From: an uncultured Gammaproteobacteria bacterium
GTDB lineage: Bacteria > Pseudomonadota > Gammaproteobacteria > Steroidobacterales > JABDMI01
Assembly: GCA_938039225.1 (NCBI GenBank)
Contig: CALHVH010000244.1
Coordinates: 1 to 5,953 of the forward strand
DNA: 5,953 nt
Direction: 5' to 3'
Each line of letters opens with the position of its first letter. The stretch's first letter is position 1. Both the position numbers and the translations under genes were made by a program. Positions 5,430-5,953 of the stretch are shown here, one piece after another. The notes under the pieces are model-generated. The model had not been told where the DNA came from, did not search any database, and saw nothing but the letters and a program-made list of their open reading frames with translations.

Positions 5430-5953
5430 ATAATCCTGCACAAAAAATACAAAGTGCATTCGATGTGGAATTGTATAGAAAAGATTTCCCCGCACTGCAT
5501 CAAGAAGTGCATGGAAAACCATTAGCCTATCTTGATAATGCGGCAACAGCACAAAAGCCTCAACAAGTTATTGATGCAATCAGTAGTTACTATGCCAATC
5601 ACAATTCTAATGTTCATCGCGGTGTTCATACACTGAGTGGTCGCGCCACAGACCTTTATGAAGGTTCACGTGAAAAAATAGCAAACTACATTAATGCTAA
5701 ATCGACAAAAGAAATCATCTTTACTAAAGGGGCTACAGAAGCATTAAATCTCCTCGCGTTTTCGTTTGGTGAATATGCAATTTCTGCAGGTGATGAAATA
5801 ATTGTCTCGGGCATGGAGCATCATTCAAATTTAGTGCCTTGGCAATTACTCTGCCAACGTAAAAATGCGGTTTTGAAAATACTACCAATCATCCAAAAAG
5901 GTGAATTAGATTTAGCAATACTTCCTGAACTAATTTCTGACAAAACCAAGCTC
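5426..5953 (+). CDS. sufS: Cysteine desulfurase SufS, 3' end outside window
   Basis: SufS is a PLP-dependent cysteine desulfurase (class V aminotransferase fold, group II like E. coli SufS/CsdA) that releases sulfur from L-cysteine as an enzyme-bound persulfide for SufB. Only the first 176 codons are present, of about 400-420 expected, and the frame is open to the last base. Visible family motifs are YLDNAATAQKP (35-45), NVHRGVHTLS (62-71), the phosphate-binding TKGATEALNL (100-109), and GMEHHSNLVPWQ (129-140), which contains the histidine that stacks on the PLP ring. The PLP lysine and the active-site cysteine lie beyond the edge and cannot be checked. The start follows from the AGGA at 5414-5417 and the overlap with the sufD stop. 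Identity as SufS rather than IscS/NifS is supported by these motifs and the operon. Confidence 0.96.
   Translation, partial: MNNPAQKIQSAFDVELYRKDFPALHQEVHGKPLAYLDNAATAQKPQQVIDAISSYYANHNSNVHRGVHTLSGRATDLYEGSREKIANYINAKSTKEIIFTKGATEALNLLAFSFGEYAISAGDEIIVSGMEHHSNLVPWQLLCQRKNAVLKILPIIQKGELDLAILPELISDKTKL

Noticed and set aside
1..5953. A mobile element, CRISPR array, toxin-antitoxin or defence system
   Set aside because: No transposase, integrase, terminal repeats, spaced repeat array or small paired genes were seen. All sequence of gene length is explained by the aldolase and suf genes.

Overview
The window carries an ordinary housekeeping arrangement from an AT-rich bacterium, most likely a gammaproteobacterium: a class I fructose-bisphosphate aldolase gene on the minus strand and, divergent from it, the first five genes of a SUF iron-sulfur cluster assembly operon on the plus strand. 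The taxonomic guess rests on the operon order (Rrf2-type SUF regulator, sufB, sufC, sufD, sufS), on SufB and SufC sequences close to the E. coli proteins as I remember them, and on the eukaryote-like class I aldolase found in several gammaproteobacterial lineages. I cannot name a genus.

Layout. Bases 1-47 hold a hairpin that probably terminates the aldolase transcript. Bases 48-1064 (minus) encode the complete aldolase. Bases 1065-1418 are a 354-base divergent intergenic region. Its half nearest the regulator contains a structured repeat cluster that looks like an operator region: a 12-bp palindrome, a 17/20 direct repeat, inverted ATACGTT elements and a repeated CGAATTGG. Bases 1419-1913 encode the regulator, 1910-3346 SufB, 3410-4162 SufC, 4188-5429 SufD, and 5426 to the window end the first 176 codons of SufS.

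How the genes work together. SufS (cysteine desulfurase) supplies sulfur, and the SufB-SufC-SufD complex is the ATP-driven scaffold on which clusters are built. The Rrf2 protein, with three conserved-type cysteines, probably senses Fe-S status and controls the operon. ATGA stop/start overlaps couple regulator to sufB and sufD to sufS. The two internal junctions are short gaps, and the sufB-sufC gap contains an AT-rich hairpin followed by five Ts that could tune downstream expression. Every catalytic residue I could align in SufB, SufC, SufD and the aldolase is present, and no gene looks broken.

I found no evidence of a new biological system. The items most worth checking are the operator-like repeat cluster, the sufB-sufC hairpin, and the regulator's non-IscR-like residues in the recognition helix and at the fourth cluster-ligand position. 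SufA, SufE/SufU or SufT genes, if present, would lie beyond the right edge.
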